This document shows positions 48,262-60,450 of a stretch of 64,000 bases of DNA, piece by piece (position 1 is the first letter of the stretch; every line of letters starts with the position of its first letter). Source of the DNA: Brachionus manjavacas (lineage: Eukaryota; Rotifera; Eurotatoria; Ploima; Brachionidae). The translations under genes were made by a program, and so were the position numbers. A model generated the notes under the pieces. That model was not told the origin of the DNA. It worked only from the letters and a program-made list of their open reading frames with translations, and did not search any database. The DNA lies in contig JAHQIY010000003.1 in the NCBI GenBank assembly GCA_019054805.1, forward strand, positions 8,928,001-8,992,000, in the 5' to 3' direction.

Positions 48262-49040
48262 TAATAATAATAATATATATAAGCTACAGCAAGACTTGTT
48301 TGCGGAGGTGGCCTACAAGGAGGTCACCTATGGTAGCTCCTTGCACATAACACATACAAAAGTACTGAAAAAAGAAAAAATGTTTGAACTTTAGGTCAAA
48401 ATAAGAGCTAACAGATAGAAAGAGCTGTATAAGAAATTTTTATAAATAAATGTTCATGTTCAAGATTGTTGACTTGATCGGAAGGTATCGTATCCGTTCT
48501 TAAACTTGTTGACCCACTCGGCATCTGTCACTGTAGCTGGCAGGGCGTTTCACCAGTTGACTATCCTGTTGGTGAATGTGTTAGCCCGTTGTAGACATTT
48601 GGTGGAGGCTTGGCCGGGCAGTCTTCTTGCATGACCTCTGATACCTCTGGCGGGTCCGGGTTGGGATGGTGAACTTGCGGGAACCTAGGGGTTCACCCAG
48701 CTGACTTAGTTGATGCCTTTGGTGAGTTTGAACATCTGGACAGTCTCTACGAACACGGCGCTCATGAAGGGGAGTTAGTCTAAGGACGGCAAGACGGCCT
48801 TCGTAGCGCCATTTTTTAATGTCGGGCGCCAGTTTCTAATGTCGGGCGCCAGTTTCTAATGTCGGGCACCAGTTTGGTGGCCCTTCTCTGCACCTTCTCG
48901 AGCATCTTTGCATCTTTCTTGCTAGGGGGGACCAGACAACAGTGGCATATTCCAGGTGGGGTCTTACGTAGGCACAATAGAGGGTCATGCAGGTATCTAT
49001 GGTCCAATATCTAAATGATCTTTTCAACCGGCCGAGAATT
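48262..49040 (-). pseudogene. CR1/L2-like RT C-terminal fragment with ATT tail
   Basis: On the minus strand, 49027-48816 reads LYCAYVRPHLEYATVVWSPL and, in a second frame, LEKVQRRATKLVPDI, the thumb-side signature of CR1/L2-type RTs. Downstream broken frames match the rest of that C-terminus (RLTPLHERR, NTFTNRIVNWW, VNKFKNGYD). The 3' end runs through a short GC-rich UTR into TATTATTATTAATA near 48262. The block is clearly GC-richer than its surroundings. A 20-bp unit repeated three times interrupts the frame at about 48819-48875. It is 5'-truncated, as usual for this class. Confidence 0.75.
48819..48875. repeat. Three tandem copies of a 20-bp unit
   Basis: AATGTCGGGCGCCAGTTTCT is present twice exactly and a third time with changes (GGGCACCAGTTTGG). 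The expansion sits inside the CR1-like RT fragment and shifts its frame. Confidence 0.8.
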
Positions 49041-49059
49041 CCTGTAGCTCTGTAGCAAT

Positions 49060-49900
49060 ACTACACAAAAAAAGCATCAACGAGGTCATCTTGAGTTATT
49101 TTTAAAAATTTCAGTAGACTTTTTCTCAATAAAATAAATAACTATTTTTGTTTTAATAATTTCATCTTTTTGAAAAGTTTGATCAAAATAAATTCAATTT
49201 TTAGATTTATATTAAAGAATAGTTGTTTTACCTCATTTTATAAAATTAAAAATTGATTAAATCTACTAATGATTTAATTTTATTAGGACTCTAAAGACGG
49301 GATATTTTTATACCATTTAGGGCGAATGAGATTTGAAAATCCCTCGTTTGAAATGTAGATAAAAAAATAAAACAGTCACCATATATTTTAACAAAAAGTT
49401 TAAATTTTTTTATATTTTTTAGTATACTTATTCTTTAAGGTTTTGGTTTTCCAAATTCAAATTTTGATCAAAATGAGCTCAAAAATTACATACATTGAGG
49501 TATATCATATTTTAAAGGTTTAATCTAAGACATTTATTGGGTCGGACTTTGACCCGCCTCTTCCTTGATGTATTTCATTTCTTTATTTCATAAAATTTAA
49601 AAAAAAAAATTCATGATAATTATTTTAAATTAAAAACTGAAAAAGTTTTGAAGAAATTTTCAAAAAACTATGCTTATTGAATGGTGAGCTATCCCCTGAC
49701 CGATTCTTCACGATAATTAATCTTAGATCTCATGAGATATCAAATGAGATTCTCAGTTACACTTTTCTCATCCCACGAGATTCTTATGTATTTACAAAGA
49801 GAAATGTAGCCTCTGTTTTTTTAAGATATTATGGCAATCAAGATCTCATATTTTTTTAAATGAATGATGAATTTAAAATAAATGAAATCCATTATAAGAT
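49060..49900. other. Intergenic, no recognised gene
   Basis: AT-rich sequence; no coding region, RNA gene or transposon end supported. Confidence 0.4.
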
Positions 49901-49902
49901 TA

Positions 49903-50015
49903 CTTTAAAAATTTTTGATCTTTTAGATTGACAAATTAAAAAAAGGGTCCTAAAAAACACTGGCCCTCACTTTTTTTAATTTGTCAATCTAATAGATCAA
50001 AAACATTTTAAAAAG
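49903..50015. repeat. Long imperfect hairpin, about 48-bp arms
   Basis: The left arm centred on GATCTTTTAGATTGACAAAT and the right arm centred on ATTTGTCAATCTAATAGATC are inverted copies over roughly 48 bp with few mismatches, separated by about 12 nt. It could be a tiny foldback MITE or a small-RNA precursor. Confidence 0.6.
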
Positions 50016-51285
50016 TTTAAAAATATTATTTAGTTTGAATTTTCTGAACTGAAATTATCATTTAATTTTCGAATTTTTTTCGAAATTTGTGAATCATTTG
50101 ATACAAAATTTTCATCTGCCTTTGACATGATTTAATTAAGTGTAAAATTAAAAAAAAAATTAATTTTTTTAATTCCTTTTTTTTGAAAAACTTTTTAAAA
50201 AAAAATTAAAATTGAAACTTTTTTAAATGTTTCAATTAGATGATAGATTTTTTTGGCAAATTGAAGTTTAAGATCAAAACGATTATTTAAAATTTTAAGT
50301 TTTTTTTAATCTAATGATTTTGATATTTTTTAAAAGATAAAAATTAAATTTCACTAAACATACAAGGTCCAATAATGATTGATCTCTAATTTATTTTACA
50401 AAAACAATCAATAATTAAAAAAATTCAGCTTAAACTAATTCAGAAATTCAAATTCATAATTTTTATATTCATTAACTGAAATTATAAAAATATTATTTTT
50501 CAACTGAAAAAAATTATAAATTTTAGAACATAAAATTTTTTTGTCTTTAAAGTTTGTTTTAATTATTTTAATTAAAAACTTTAAACCTATTAAAGTTTTA
50601 TAAAAAAACTTTAATAGTAAGTTGGGAAATAAAATACACAATGTATGAGTTATAATCAATTTTTTAAACTAACTTTGGTTTTGAATTCTAACATCATAGA
50701 AGACTAAAATTATTTTTTAAATAATATACAATATTTTTAAACTCTAAAGGCATAATTTTTATAAATTCGACTTTATAATTATCTAAAATTGCTGCTACGG
50801 AATATGATGCACCAAAAATTTAATAATTTTCATGTAAAATTTGAATTCGTAAAACCATTAGGTTAAAAAAAAAATGCCAAAAAGAATTTTAAAAATCTTA
50901 AATGAGGTATTTAAAAAATAGTCTGCTATAAGTTAGTTGTAATTATAATTATTGAGTTTTTTTCAATTTTTTTTAGGATTTTACGTGATCAGTGTAATTA
51001 AACAGCTATTGGATTAATTAGTATTGTATTCGAACTTTGATCAAATTTTATAAAATTTAACAGACCCTAAAATTTTTCAGACTCTTTTTTGAATATTTTT
51101 AATTGATTTGAAGAAAAAAAATTCACTAGCCATATAACATTTATTAAACAAAAAAAAAAGAAAGAAATTTAAAAATAAAAACAAAATAATATTTCCACAT
51201 TTAACAAACTTGCAAAAAATAAAAATAAATAAATTTCTTTAAAACTATAATTTAAACCTGAACATTGAAAAAAAAACTAATCAAT
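50016..51285. other. Intergenic downstream of the RhoGAP gene
   Basis: AT-rich. A stretch at about 50256-50305 (GGCAAATTGAAGTTTAAGAT) recurs in reverse complement at about 42303-42360, marking a diverged dispersed repeat. A minus-strand AATAAA lies near 51140, about 145 bp past the stop of the RhoGAP gene. Confidence 0.4.
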
Positions 51286-51288
51286 TGA

Positions 51289-54200
51289 TTAAAATTGAAT
51301 GCTCGTATCCAAATGTTGAATTAAAGTTTTGATAAATTTCATTTCCTTTTTAGTATTCTCCATGATAGTTTTGGGATCGTTTGACTTGCACCTGAGACAA
51401 TTGGGCGCCATTACCATCGACAAATTATTTGCGTCCATTTTGGTCACTGCTGCATTAGACGGGTCAGCGAACACTTTCAAAAATCTGACCAAATAGGTGA
51501 ACACCATTCGGTTGATATAGGGCAATTTTTTGATTATTGCTAGACATTTCTCCGCTTGGTCACAATTCTGAATACACTCGTCATAGAGCTCGTTTGGGAT
51601 CAGTGGCTCGTACAGTTCTCTGTACCAGAGTTTGAGCAAGGAGGCCGGTAAGTGCGGATCAGTGATGTTCTTCAAGATGTCGAGATCATCACTATCTCTC
51701 AAAATGTCCTCACTCGAACACCATAGCTGTTCCATCCGCACTTTCAGGTTATTCACTTCGTCCAAGTCTCCGGGCACGCGGAATATTCCCTCGGTCTTTG
51801 TCCCATTGAGGTGCAGCACTGCTTCAGACAAAACTTTCTGTATCCACGGAAGCTGAAGCTGAGGGCACTTTTTTTTCTGAACCGACATTATTTCTTCCAA
51901 GCTAGCACCGAACAAAGACGGGTTCAGTATTGTGCTCTTGGCCAGCAGCACTTCCTCAATTGACGGATTTTTCAGGCCTTTTTTAGCACCAGTGGCATTT
52001 ATTTTCTCCAAGCGTTTGAGACACGTTCTGGCCAAACGGGTCGAAAACTCTGAGCTCTCCGCAACCACTACACAATCGGCCGACTCGCTCAGATGTGACA
52101 AGATGTATTCTTTCAGAAATGGATAGAGCTTGTGGGTGGGCGGAAAGAAATTGAGACACACGGCCATCAATTGCCAGCCGAGCAGAGAACTGTGTAAATT
52201 TAAATTTTGAGTTGTTTGCTTGACAATTTGAAGATAGAGCTCGTCGCGTAGCTGCGGGTGCATCCACCCCTTGATCATAATTTCAAGACACACCGAGTCA
52301 TTGACACAAGGTGCTGTGAGCTGTTGGACAAAGCTGGACTCGTTGAACATGGGCGCACTTTTTTTCAATGAGTTTTGGTTGGTCATGTTTATCAGTGTTT
52401 TTCGATCACCCATGTAAATTTGGATCAATTTGAAGAGGTCGCAGGCTTCTTTTTTTATCACTTTGTTGTTGGTTTTGATGAGCGGTTTTTGAATGGTCTG
52501 ACTAGTCCAAATCATCAAGTCCTGGTCTGGTATCTTTTTTTTAGAGCTAAAAAACAAAAAGCCACCAAGCTTTTCGTGGTGAACATTCAAGTCAATTTGG
52601 TTTTTTTTTATTATAAGCAAGTTGGCCTCACTGGGCTTTCTGGCCAGCTGTGGCGAGTAGTTCTCTATGTCCAGCTTGAGCTTGTTGTGGCTTGATTGTA
52701 TCATGTAGCTGAGACTGGTCGGATGCTTGGTGTCAGTGGTGCATTTGGGAGTCTTGTTGAAAGAGCGTCGCAGGTTTTTGAAGCGATGGTGCTTTTCGTG
52801 GTGGCCAAAATTGTTCAAGTCGGCCAGTGAAGTGGTCGATGATGGCGAGAAAAAGAATGTCTGGCCTTTGAGAGCAGATGAAGCGTCACAAAGGTTATCC
52901 TCGGAATTTTTACTGTTTTTGACCGAATCAGACTTTTTAGACGACTCTGAACCTAGGAATAAAAAAATATTTTTTCTTTACAAATGCCAAAAATTAATTT
53001 CTTGATATTTAAGAAGAATTTATAAAAAAAAATTAATCATTTGAATAGTCCCGGGTTGGCTCAATGATAAATAATAGCCGAGTGTGTAATCGATTTGATT
53101 TAATTTAACTTGAAAAAATTAAATCAATCATCGTTACCACAGATATTAGTGTTTTTTTTTCTTCTTTAAACTCGATTCTCTCTCAGATAAATATTGTTAT
53201 TTAATATTCGAATGATAATCTGCTCCATAGGATATAGACTAGACCTTTTAGTTGTATTCTCAGGTCAAGTCGATTGTTTATGTAAGATTAAGGCTTAAAA
53301 CAAAATTTTATCTATTTGCTCATCAAGGAATTTTTTCCCTAAAATTCCTGTTAGTTCTAAATCATATTCTATTGTGTAACAAAAAGAATCTTGATTTTTT
53401 ATATGATGCTTTATCATTTCCAAAGCAAAAATTACCGAAAATACAAAAGTAAAATGCTAAAAAGTCTGCTCCAGGGTTAAATAATTGATAGCTACAAACG
53501 TTAATATTTAATGAAGGAAAAGAATATTAAAATAAATAAATTTTTTTTTGACGTTGATAAGCAGGGGGTATTTTTGAGACTAAAAAAATTGAAAAAAATT
53601 CATTCATACAGTGATGTTTGCGTAGAAGGCCCTAAATTTACCTTTATTTCACGTAGAATAAAAAATCATAAATTTACAACATTTTACGCAAACTGTTGTA
53701 TAAACAAAAATGTCAAAAAAATTTGAGAGCTTTTGCGTCTTTTGGTTTCTTTAATAATTAAAGAACTTGATGTTTTATCGATCAGATTTTTTAAAAATTT
53801 ACAAAAATTTTAATCATTAAGTAAATTAAAACCATTAACTTTGAATTTTGTAATTAAGTCACTTAAAAAACACTCTAGCTCTAAAAACTTTTAGACATTA
53901 TTTTTTTTAAATTGTTTTAAATATAATTTAAATTTAGTCAGAAACCAAAAAAAAATTTTTAGAAACAAATAGTGTTGATCAATTAATGAGATAAATTTCA
54001 AATTTTTTTTGAGTTTCAATTAATTGTCAGGCTTTTTGTTTTTTTAGAACAGTTTACGTAAAATATGGTTTGTCTATGATTTTTTACTATTGTAAACTAT
54101 CTTTAAAAAAAGCGAAACATCACATCACAATTAATTGAAACTCTTAAAAAAAATTAAAATTTATCTCATTAATTGATCATCACTATTTGATACTAAAAAT

Positions 54201-56167
54201 GAAATATTTTATTTCTGACTAAATTTAAATTATATCCTATTTTCGACAAAAAATAAATTAAAAACAATTGATTTTAAATAAAATTATTCTTTAATTTAAA
54301 ATCAGCATTAAACCTACTGCAAAAAGACTAGTACAATTGATAATCTGAATTAGCTTACCTTTAAAACTTTCACAATGGAAAATATTTAAATAAAATATGT
54401 TTAAAAACATTAACAATTTTTTGTTAATTTACAGCTTAACAATTAAATTCTATATTGAAACTGAGCATTATTTAAAATTGATAAATGAAAAAGATTACAA
54501 GAACTCAGTGTAAAACTTTAAAGAATAAAATATTTTATTCTAATTATTTCGACTTAAAATATTCAATGATTTTTTTTAATTGTCACATAGAGTCGCAGTT
54601 TTTTTTTTAATAAAAAAAAATTAGTCACAGCTAGATTATGTTTAAATGGCACAGTTTAAGCTTTCAAATAACTTTTGGGATTAGATAAAATCATTTTTAA
54701 GTGAAAATCCTCGTTTTTTTACGGCTTTAGAGCGTTCAAAAAAAATCCCCCCAAAAAAAAAAAATTTCTTTTGGTTAAAGATTTAAAGACTAAGATCATA
54801 TTTTATAAAATTTAAAAAAATATTTTTTTGACTCAACCTGCTTCAAGTAATCAAATATTTCCGGTAAATTTTTTGAGCAAACACTCAATCGAGCGGATCA
54901 TAAAAATTATAAATAACCCAATTTTTTTTGTCTGTATAAACAAAATAAATTCATAAACAATCCTAGCAAAAAAGTTGCTTCAAATTTTTTTTATTGATCT
55001 TGCAAAATTGAACAAAATCTTGTCTGATTTAAATTCTAAATTGAAAATAAATGAAGGAAAATTTACAACCTAAACTAGGCTTCAAGTAATTTAATCTCAA
55101 AAGGCAAAAATTTTGTTATTTAATTGCTACAAAAAAGAGGAGAGAATTTTATACAAATTTTTTAGTCCAGTTCTTTCTAATCTTTATCCCCTAGTTAAAA
55201 CAAAAGATTTTTCCGACCCAACAAAAATTCCTTAATTAGACAACTCTTATCTTTTCGAAATTTTTTCAAAAAATACTTACACAAAAACGAGAATTTTTTC
55301 TCGATTTTTTTTCGACTAAGCGAACACGCTGCATTGACGCATGGCTTTTCCTGATTATCCTTTAAACTGGCCAAAAAGCAGCTTGACATGCTGAAATTTT
55401 TCGCCTCCAACTTGTTGCCACTTTTCAGTGCTTCACTTCGAGTGTCTGCGCTGTCCTTTTGGGAAAAACAAATGGTGTTTGCTGATGAGGATGATGAGGA
55501 CGGCGATGAAGAAGAAGAAGACGCGTTTAGTTTAGGCTTATTGGCCAGCAGTTCATTGAGCACCAGAGATATTTGATTCAAATCTTCCACATTGTTTATT
55601 GACTGACTCGAATCGGTCAGCTTGGACTTAGAGCCCGTTTTCTGTCTTATCACATAATTTTGCTTGTCCTCTGCTACTGTGCCAACTTGGTCATTAATCT
55701 GATCTAGCTTCATGTAAGTATTTCGCAGTAATGATCCGCTTTCTCTGTCTATGAGGTTCACACTGATGTAATTGGGGTTCGTTCTGGGCTGGAGTCGCCG
55801 TGTGCTCTCTTGATTACAGATAAATGGCTGGACCGACGGGCTTGACAAAAAGGCAGCCAAAGACTTGTCTATACTTGACGAGTCCAGCTCTTTATTAAAA
55901 ATTCCCTCTAGCAGCATAAAGTCTTTGTTCAAGTCGAGTTTTTGCTTTATTTCGGCCGGGTTTTCCGCCAAGTCAAAGTTTTTTTTTATTCGGTTTATGA
56001 TGCGATTTGCTAAAAAGACTATCTGGCTGTCATTCACCAACGACTGACTCGGCTTAGTCCATGATGTCTTCTGTTCTTTAATGTTATAATAATAAAATTT
56101 TTTTGTCTTTGTATCGTACAATTGCCACCATTGGTCGGCCAACTCGGTATTTTTTAGATCCAACACT
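51289..56167 (-). CDS. ARHGAP39: WW-MyTH4-RhoGAP protein, ARHGAP39/Vilse-like (5' end unresolved)
   Basis: Two visible exons: 55281-56167 and 51289-52952. The donor is GTAAGT and the acceptor TTCCTAG; the 2.3-kb intron keeps phase 1. They encode about 849 residues. Order: a WW domain (QWWQLYDTKTKKFYYYN, then KTSWTKP), a long Ser-rich disordered region, a MyTH4 domain (CVNDSVCLEIMIKGWMHPQL, LRDELYLQIVKQTTQN), and a C-terminal RhoGAP domain. The arginine finger lies in TEGIFRVPGDLDEVNNLK, and LPASLLKLWYRELYEPLIP and MVMAPNCLRC follow the family closely. Vilse/ARHGAP39 proteins switch off Rac-type GTPases and act with Robo receptors in axon guidance; that role is transferred from the family. The usual first WW domain and start codon were not found. 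The first visible exon opens mid-codon, so at least one upstream exon is missing. A candidate short exon ends at GTAAGC near 56301. Confidence 0.85.
53925..54236. mobile_element. Foldback MITE in the RhoGAP intron
   Basis: Arms of about 107 bp (53925-54027 and 54129-54236) are inverted copies with scattered mismatches, from AATTTAAATTTAGTCAGAAA at the outer end to GAGTTTCAATTAATTGT at the inner end, around a 100-bp centre. No coding content. Confidence 0.65.
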
Positions 56168-56339
56168 CTAAATTATAAAGAAAAAAATTTTTTTTAATTA
56201 TTTTTTATTTTATTTAAAAAATTAGAGATAAAATTAAAATTTTGTTAATTCTCAGGTCAAAAATGCAGTTTAGAAGATTTAGAAATTGACTCGGCTTACC
56301 ACCCGATCCATTAATACTAATACAATCAAAAATTGTTTT

Positions 56340-56750
56340 TCTTTTTTTTTTTGTAAAATAAATATTAAGGTATTGAGTTATGGTCTCTTAATTTTTGGCA
56401 ATTAGGCAAATACAAAATTTGACAAATAAATTGCAATTGTTTAATTGCTAATCTAAACTAAAAGTCTCGAGAATCGCCTTGTGGCTTTATTTTCTGAATA
56501 GGATTTTAATTTAGAGAAAATCTTAAATTTTACAAAATTTGTTCACATTTATTCAAATTTTGATTCAAAGCTTTGAATAATCAGGACCAAAATTTTCGAT
56601 GAAAAAATATCAACACCGTGGTTTAACCAATTTACAAGAAATCTGAAAAAAATAAAAAGTTAATTTGGTCCTTTTTTTAAAAATAAAGTTAAAACATTTT
56701 TTGCTCATTTTTAATGAAAGTTGCCTCCACCTAATTAATTACATATTAAA
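56340..56750. other. No gene recognised; may hold 5' exons of the RhoGAP gene
   Basis: AT-rich sequence. Nothing resembling the missing first WW domain could be read on the minus strand. Confidence 0.35.
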
Positions 56751-56754
56751 TTAC

Positions 56755-57071
56755 TGTAGTATGGTGACATGATCAGACTATAAATATAACTTGTTACTTA
56801 AATAGAAAAGAGATTCAGTTGTTACTTCTAAACTTATTTTAAACAAAGTGCTTAACTAATACTAAGCTTATTATTCACACACTCGGTATGTACTACATTG
56901 GTGGCAGCGGTTAAGGTTTTTGATTGATTTCTAAAATAAAAATAAAACGTGGTATCAAGTGTGTTGAATAGTTGATTTTAGTGGTGAGCCGAAAGTTAAG
57001 CATTTGAGATGGTTGGAAAAGCTAAATTGTTCACTGGAAAAAGGGAAAAAGATTCTAGTTTTTCGATTTAG
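56755..57071 (+). mobile_element. LTR-retrotransposon 5' end: LTR, primer-binding site, gag start
   Basis: A 143-bp LTR (56755-56897) begins TGTAGTA and ends TACTACA, a perfect inverted terminal pair. It holds a TATAAATA promoter motif at about 56779. One base later comes TGGTGGCAGCGG (56899), the kind of tRNA 3'-end-complementary primer-binding site that follows 5' LTRs of Ty3/gypsy elements. At 57009 a frame opens MVGKAKLFTGKREKDSSFSI before a stop, resembling a gag start; further gag-like scraps (WAPKLTKLKGDASS) follow to about 57220. No pol and no second LTR were found in the window. Confidence 0.65.
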
Positions 57072-57304
57072 AACAATAATGAAAAATAATTTTTTCAATT
57101 AGCATAGATTAGACTTAGGACTCGAAAAATTGAAATATTTTCCTGATATTCTTTCCTTTTGAAAATGGGCACCTAAATTGACAAAACTTAAAGGTGATGC
57201 TTCGTCTACAAATTTAATAGCTTAAAAATAATTAATAACCTAAATTTTTAAATAAATATTCAAAAAAAATTTTTTTTTCTAGAAACCAAAAAGTTCTTAT
57301 TTGG

Positions 57305-57370
57305 AAAATTTTATTTATTTATTTGTTTACCTGTATCGAGCTAATGCTCAGTAAAAAATATAAAAAAAAA
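57305..57370 (-). repeat. Jockey-like 3' terminus, minus strand
   Basis: The minus strand reads CTGAGCATTAGCTCGATACA followed by an AAATAAATAAATA tail, matching the terminus of the 37.6-kb element. It is a severely 5'-truncated copy. Confidence 0.5.
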
Positions 57371-57479
57371 ATTAAAATTAAGTTGAAAACGTTATGTTGA
57401 AATATAGAGACAAAATAAATAAAAAAAGTCTAATTATACTAAAGGAAAATCAATTAAACTAAAGTTTAAATAGGAAATT

Positions 57480-59290
57480 TTTAAGCTGAAAAGTCTTTGT
57501 GTAAACATCCAAAATCTGTCCTCATGTCAAGAACAAACAAAAAAAGTAACAGCTTTATTAACGATTAAAGGTATGTGGAAACTTGCTAATAGGCTAAAAA
57601 AACTTAAATTTAATAAACACGACTAGTGTGTCTAATCAGATGTTTAGCGATCATGAAACAGTTGACATGTTTGTTTTTAACATTGAGCACAATTTGCAGG
57701 TAGATGGCCGAATTGATTAGAATTCGCCCTGTCAATTGGCAAGTAACTAAACATCAAAACTTAAGCTCAACTTATTGTTTTATGGGTCGACCGAGAGCCG
57801 AGTTATTTAGGCCACATATACACACTAATGTCTATTCAACTTAAATATCTTGATTATCAACTAGTAAATTATTTTCCTAATTAAACTTAATAATTGACCC
57901 AGATTTGGCTAGGAAAATTTTTTTATTAAAGATCAATTTTTCCAAAGACCGTTCTCAAAAAACTTCGCTAGTCTTATCAAGTCTTAACCCAAATTAAAAT
58001 GGTTGATAGTCAATTTGCCAGATTCCTAGGTTCGCATGTTGAATTGAGAACAATGGCCCCATTATTTAAGATAAGTCTACTTGAGCAATAAATTTTAATT
58101 ACTTTGCATTTCTACTATGACAACCATTTGGTGGAGATTTCGAAAAAATGAAATTTAAAAATTTTGAAATAAAATCTAAAAAAATTTTTTTTACTTGATT
58201 AGCAACCCAATTGAGTTTTAAAAAAATTTGAATAGATAAAATTTTGATGCAACAAAAAAACTTCAATTAGTGTTTTTTTTCTATGTAGAAGAAAATTTTC
58301 GATTTAACTCTAAAAGTTTTTTTGTGTCTGAGCTATTTTTCTTTCCTTTGGATTGAATCCTAAACAAAAATGGGAAATTGATTTACAAATATTTGGCTGA
58401 GTTACGTAATTTGTATTTATTTTCCAAATGATATAAATTAAGCTTGAATTTTTTAGTATATTTTCGTATGAATCTAAAGAAATTGTTTCAGACAAACTTA
58501 ACCTGAAGCCAGCTTCTCTCTAGTTTATCTGTAAAATCAAGCCTAATGGATCAGCTACTTTAGACCAGAATTTCAGCTCTTTTATCTTTATCTATAAATC
58601 GAAAATTGTTATCCTAGCAATAGTGATAAATTTATTAAAACTAGCTTCAATTTCCTTTTTGAATTATTTCACTCTTCTTTTTTCTTTTTTTCTTTTTGAG
58701 TTTTAAAAAAATGCTTATGACTAATTTGGGCCAAAATATTAAATGAATTTGAAAATACTTGACAAAGTAAAAGAGTGAAAAAATTCAAGATGCAAACGCG
58801 GGCTTTTTTTTAGATTTTTCTTATTCAGAAAATTTTGAATACTTAGAAGTGAAGTTCGAAAAGTATTAAAAAAATAAACGCATTTTTAAATATTTCTCGG
58901 CTCGAAAATATTTTGAAAATTTTGAGTGCAATTCTTATTCTATTCCTAATTAGATAAATTTTTTTATTTAATTTAATCCTTTGATAAATCGCATTCAGAT
59001 TGTTGATGGATTTAAAAATAGTTTTTTAGTATGAAATAAAATTTCTTAATGCCAAAAAAAATGTTGATTATTTGTTATTTTATCATGTTCCTTTTATGAA
59101 TGAGTGGTAAAGACTTTCCATGTTAAGTTTCAGTAGCAAAGAGGAACTTGACATAGGACAAAAATTAAGTCATGAGCTCGAATTCAAGAATTTTTTTGAA
59201 AAAGTGATGCCAAGAGCAATCGAACTTTATTAAAAATATTTTTAAATAAAGTTAAATTAATTTAAACTAAAAAAAAATAATCTAAAACTT
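57480..59290. other. Intergenic, no recognised gene
   Basis: AT-rich sequence with stops in all frames; no RNA gene or clear repeat seen. Confidence 0.4.
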
Positions 59291-59297
59291 AGATCTT

Positions 59298-59400
59298 TTA
59301 TATTTGTTTATCTGTACCGAGCTATGGTGCCTTCAGATAAAAAAGCCAAAGTGTTATGAATAAAATATTTAGGAAGAATATTAAAAAATAAATAGATAAA
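59298..59400 (-). repeat. Jockey-like 3' terminus, minus strand
   Basis: The minus strand reads TCTGAAGGCACCATAGCTCG, GTACAGATAAACAAATATAAA, again the shared terminus with tail. The body upstream is not recognisable. Confidence 0.5.
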
Positions 59401-59583
59401 CCAGAAAAATTGATACTTTTTTAAAAAAAAATAGATTAATTGAGACTGAAAGAAAAAACTTCTACTGTCAAATAATTATTTTGATTAAATTTTAATCATT
59501 TGTCATTAATGTTGTAGTTCTTGCTATAGCTACAACAATTGTCTCCTCAGTTAATTTAAATACTGTGATACTAAAGTGATTTA

Positions 59584-59634
59584 CTATTTAATTCCGATTT
59601 GTAATGCAAAACAAAGCAAATCGGAATTAAATAG
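59584..59634. repeat. Perfect 18-bp stem-loop
   Basis: CTATTTAATTCCGATTTG and CAAATCGGAATTAAATAG pair without mismatch around a 15-nt loop. Possible small-RNA precursor or miniature foldback element; no flanking support. Confidence 0.6.
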
Positions 59635-59959
59635 AATTTTTTTTAGAAAACTTGAGAATATTGATTTATTGCTCATTATTTTTTCTCATTTCAATTTGTA
59701 TTTTTTTTCTTTTTTTTTTCTTTGGCAAGTAATAGCCAAAATTATTACTGAATAGAAATATTAAAAAAAGAAAAGTCTTTTGCTTAACTTCATTAAAAAA
59801 GTCGCATAGAGACTAAAGATTCTTACATTAATCTAAAATTTAAACTTCTACTTTATTTATTACATTTTTAAGACAATATTTTTAGTGTTTTTGTTCCATT
59901 GTCCTTCTCTTTATCACTAAAAATTGGTATGCTTTAGTGGATTCAACCTTATTACTTTA

Positions 59960-60450
59960 TTTTTGTCTTATTTAGTAGAATAGTAGTTGTAGTAAACTGC
60001 AGTATAAGCATTTGCCTATCCTAGCGCGTAATTGCTCCTAGCCCTATAAGGGCCATTGCAGGCGTCGCCTTGAGCCATTCCAATAACTTTCCGGTCTATA
60101 AATGACTTGAAACTATTGACTGACATCGCATTTACCGCATTTGATGAAAACCTGTCCCATGTCTCGACAACTCTGTTCGTTAAGAAATTGTATCGTCTTC
60201 TTTTGTTTATTTCCCTTAACAATTTTTTATTCATTTGATCTTCTTAAGTTTAGAGATAAACTTTTAGCATAATTTACACTATTTACCAATTCTATATTTT
60301 TAACATTGTGCACAATCTTATACATTTGAATCTAGTCATCTCTTAATCGGCATTCCTCTAAACTAATCAGATCCAGATCTCGGAGTCTTTCTTCATAAGG
60401 TTTCTCTTTAATTGATTTAACCAATTTTATTCAAATTGATTGTTGCTATA
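59960..60450 (-). pseudogene. CR1-like RT C-terminal fragment
   Basis: On the minus strand, 60430-60240 reads EERLRDLDLISLEECRLRDD and then IQMYKIVHNVKN in a broken frame. The frame 60234-60016 reads RYNFLTNRVVETWDRFSSNA, then VNSFKSFIDRK, the conserved last block of CR1-like RTs. The end is a short GC-richer UTR and a TAG/TAC-type tail near 59960-60000. 5'-truncated. Confidence 0.75.

Noticed and set aside
52375-52695. Plus-strand 106-codon frame
   Set aside because: Shadow of the MyTH4-RhoGAP exon on the opposite strand.
53045-53100. tRNA-like look of CCCGGGTTGGCTCAATGATAA
   Set aside because: No acceptor stem, anticodon arm or T-loop GTTCRA could be fitted; no tRNA was found anywhere in the window.
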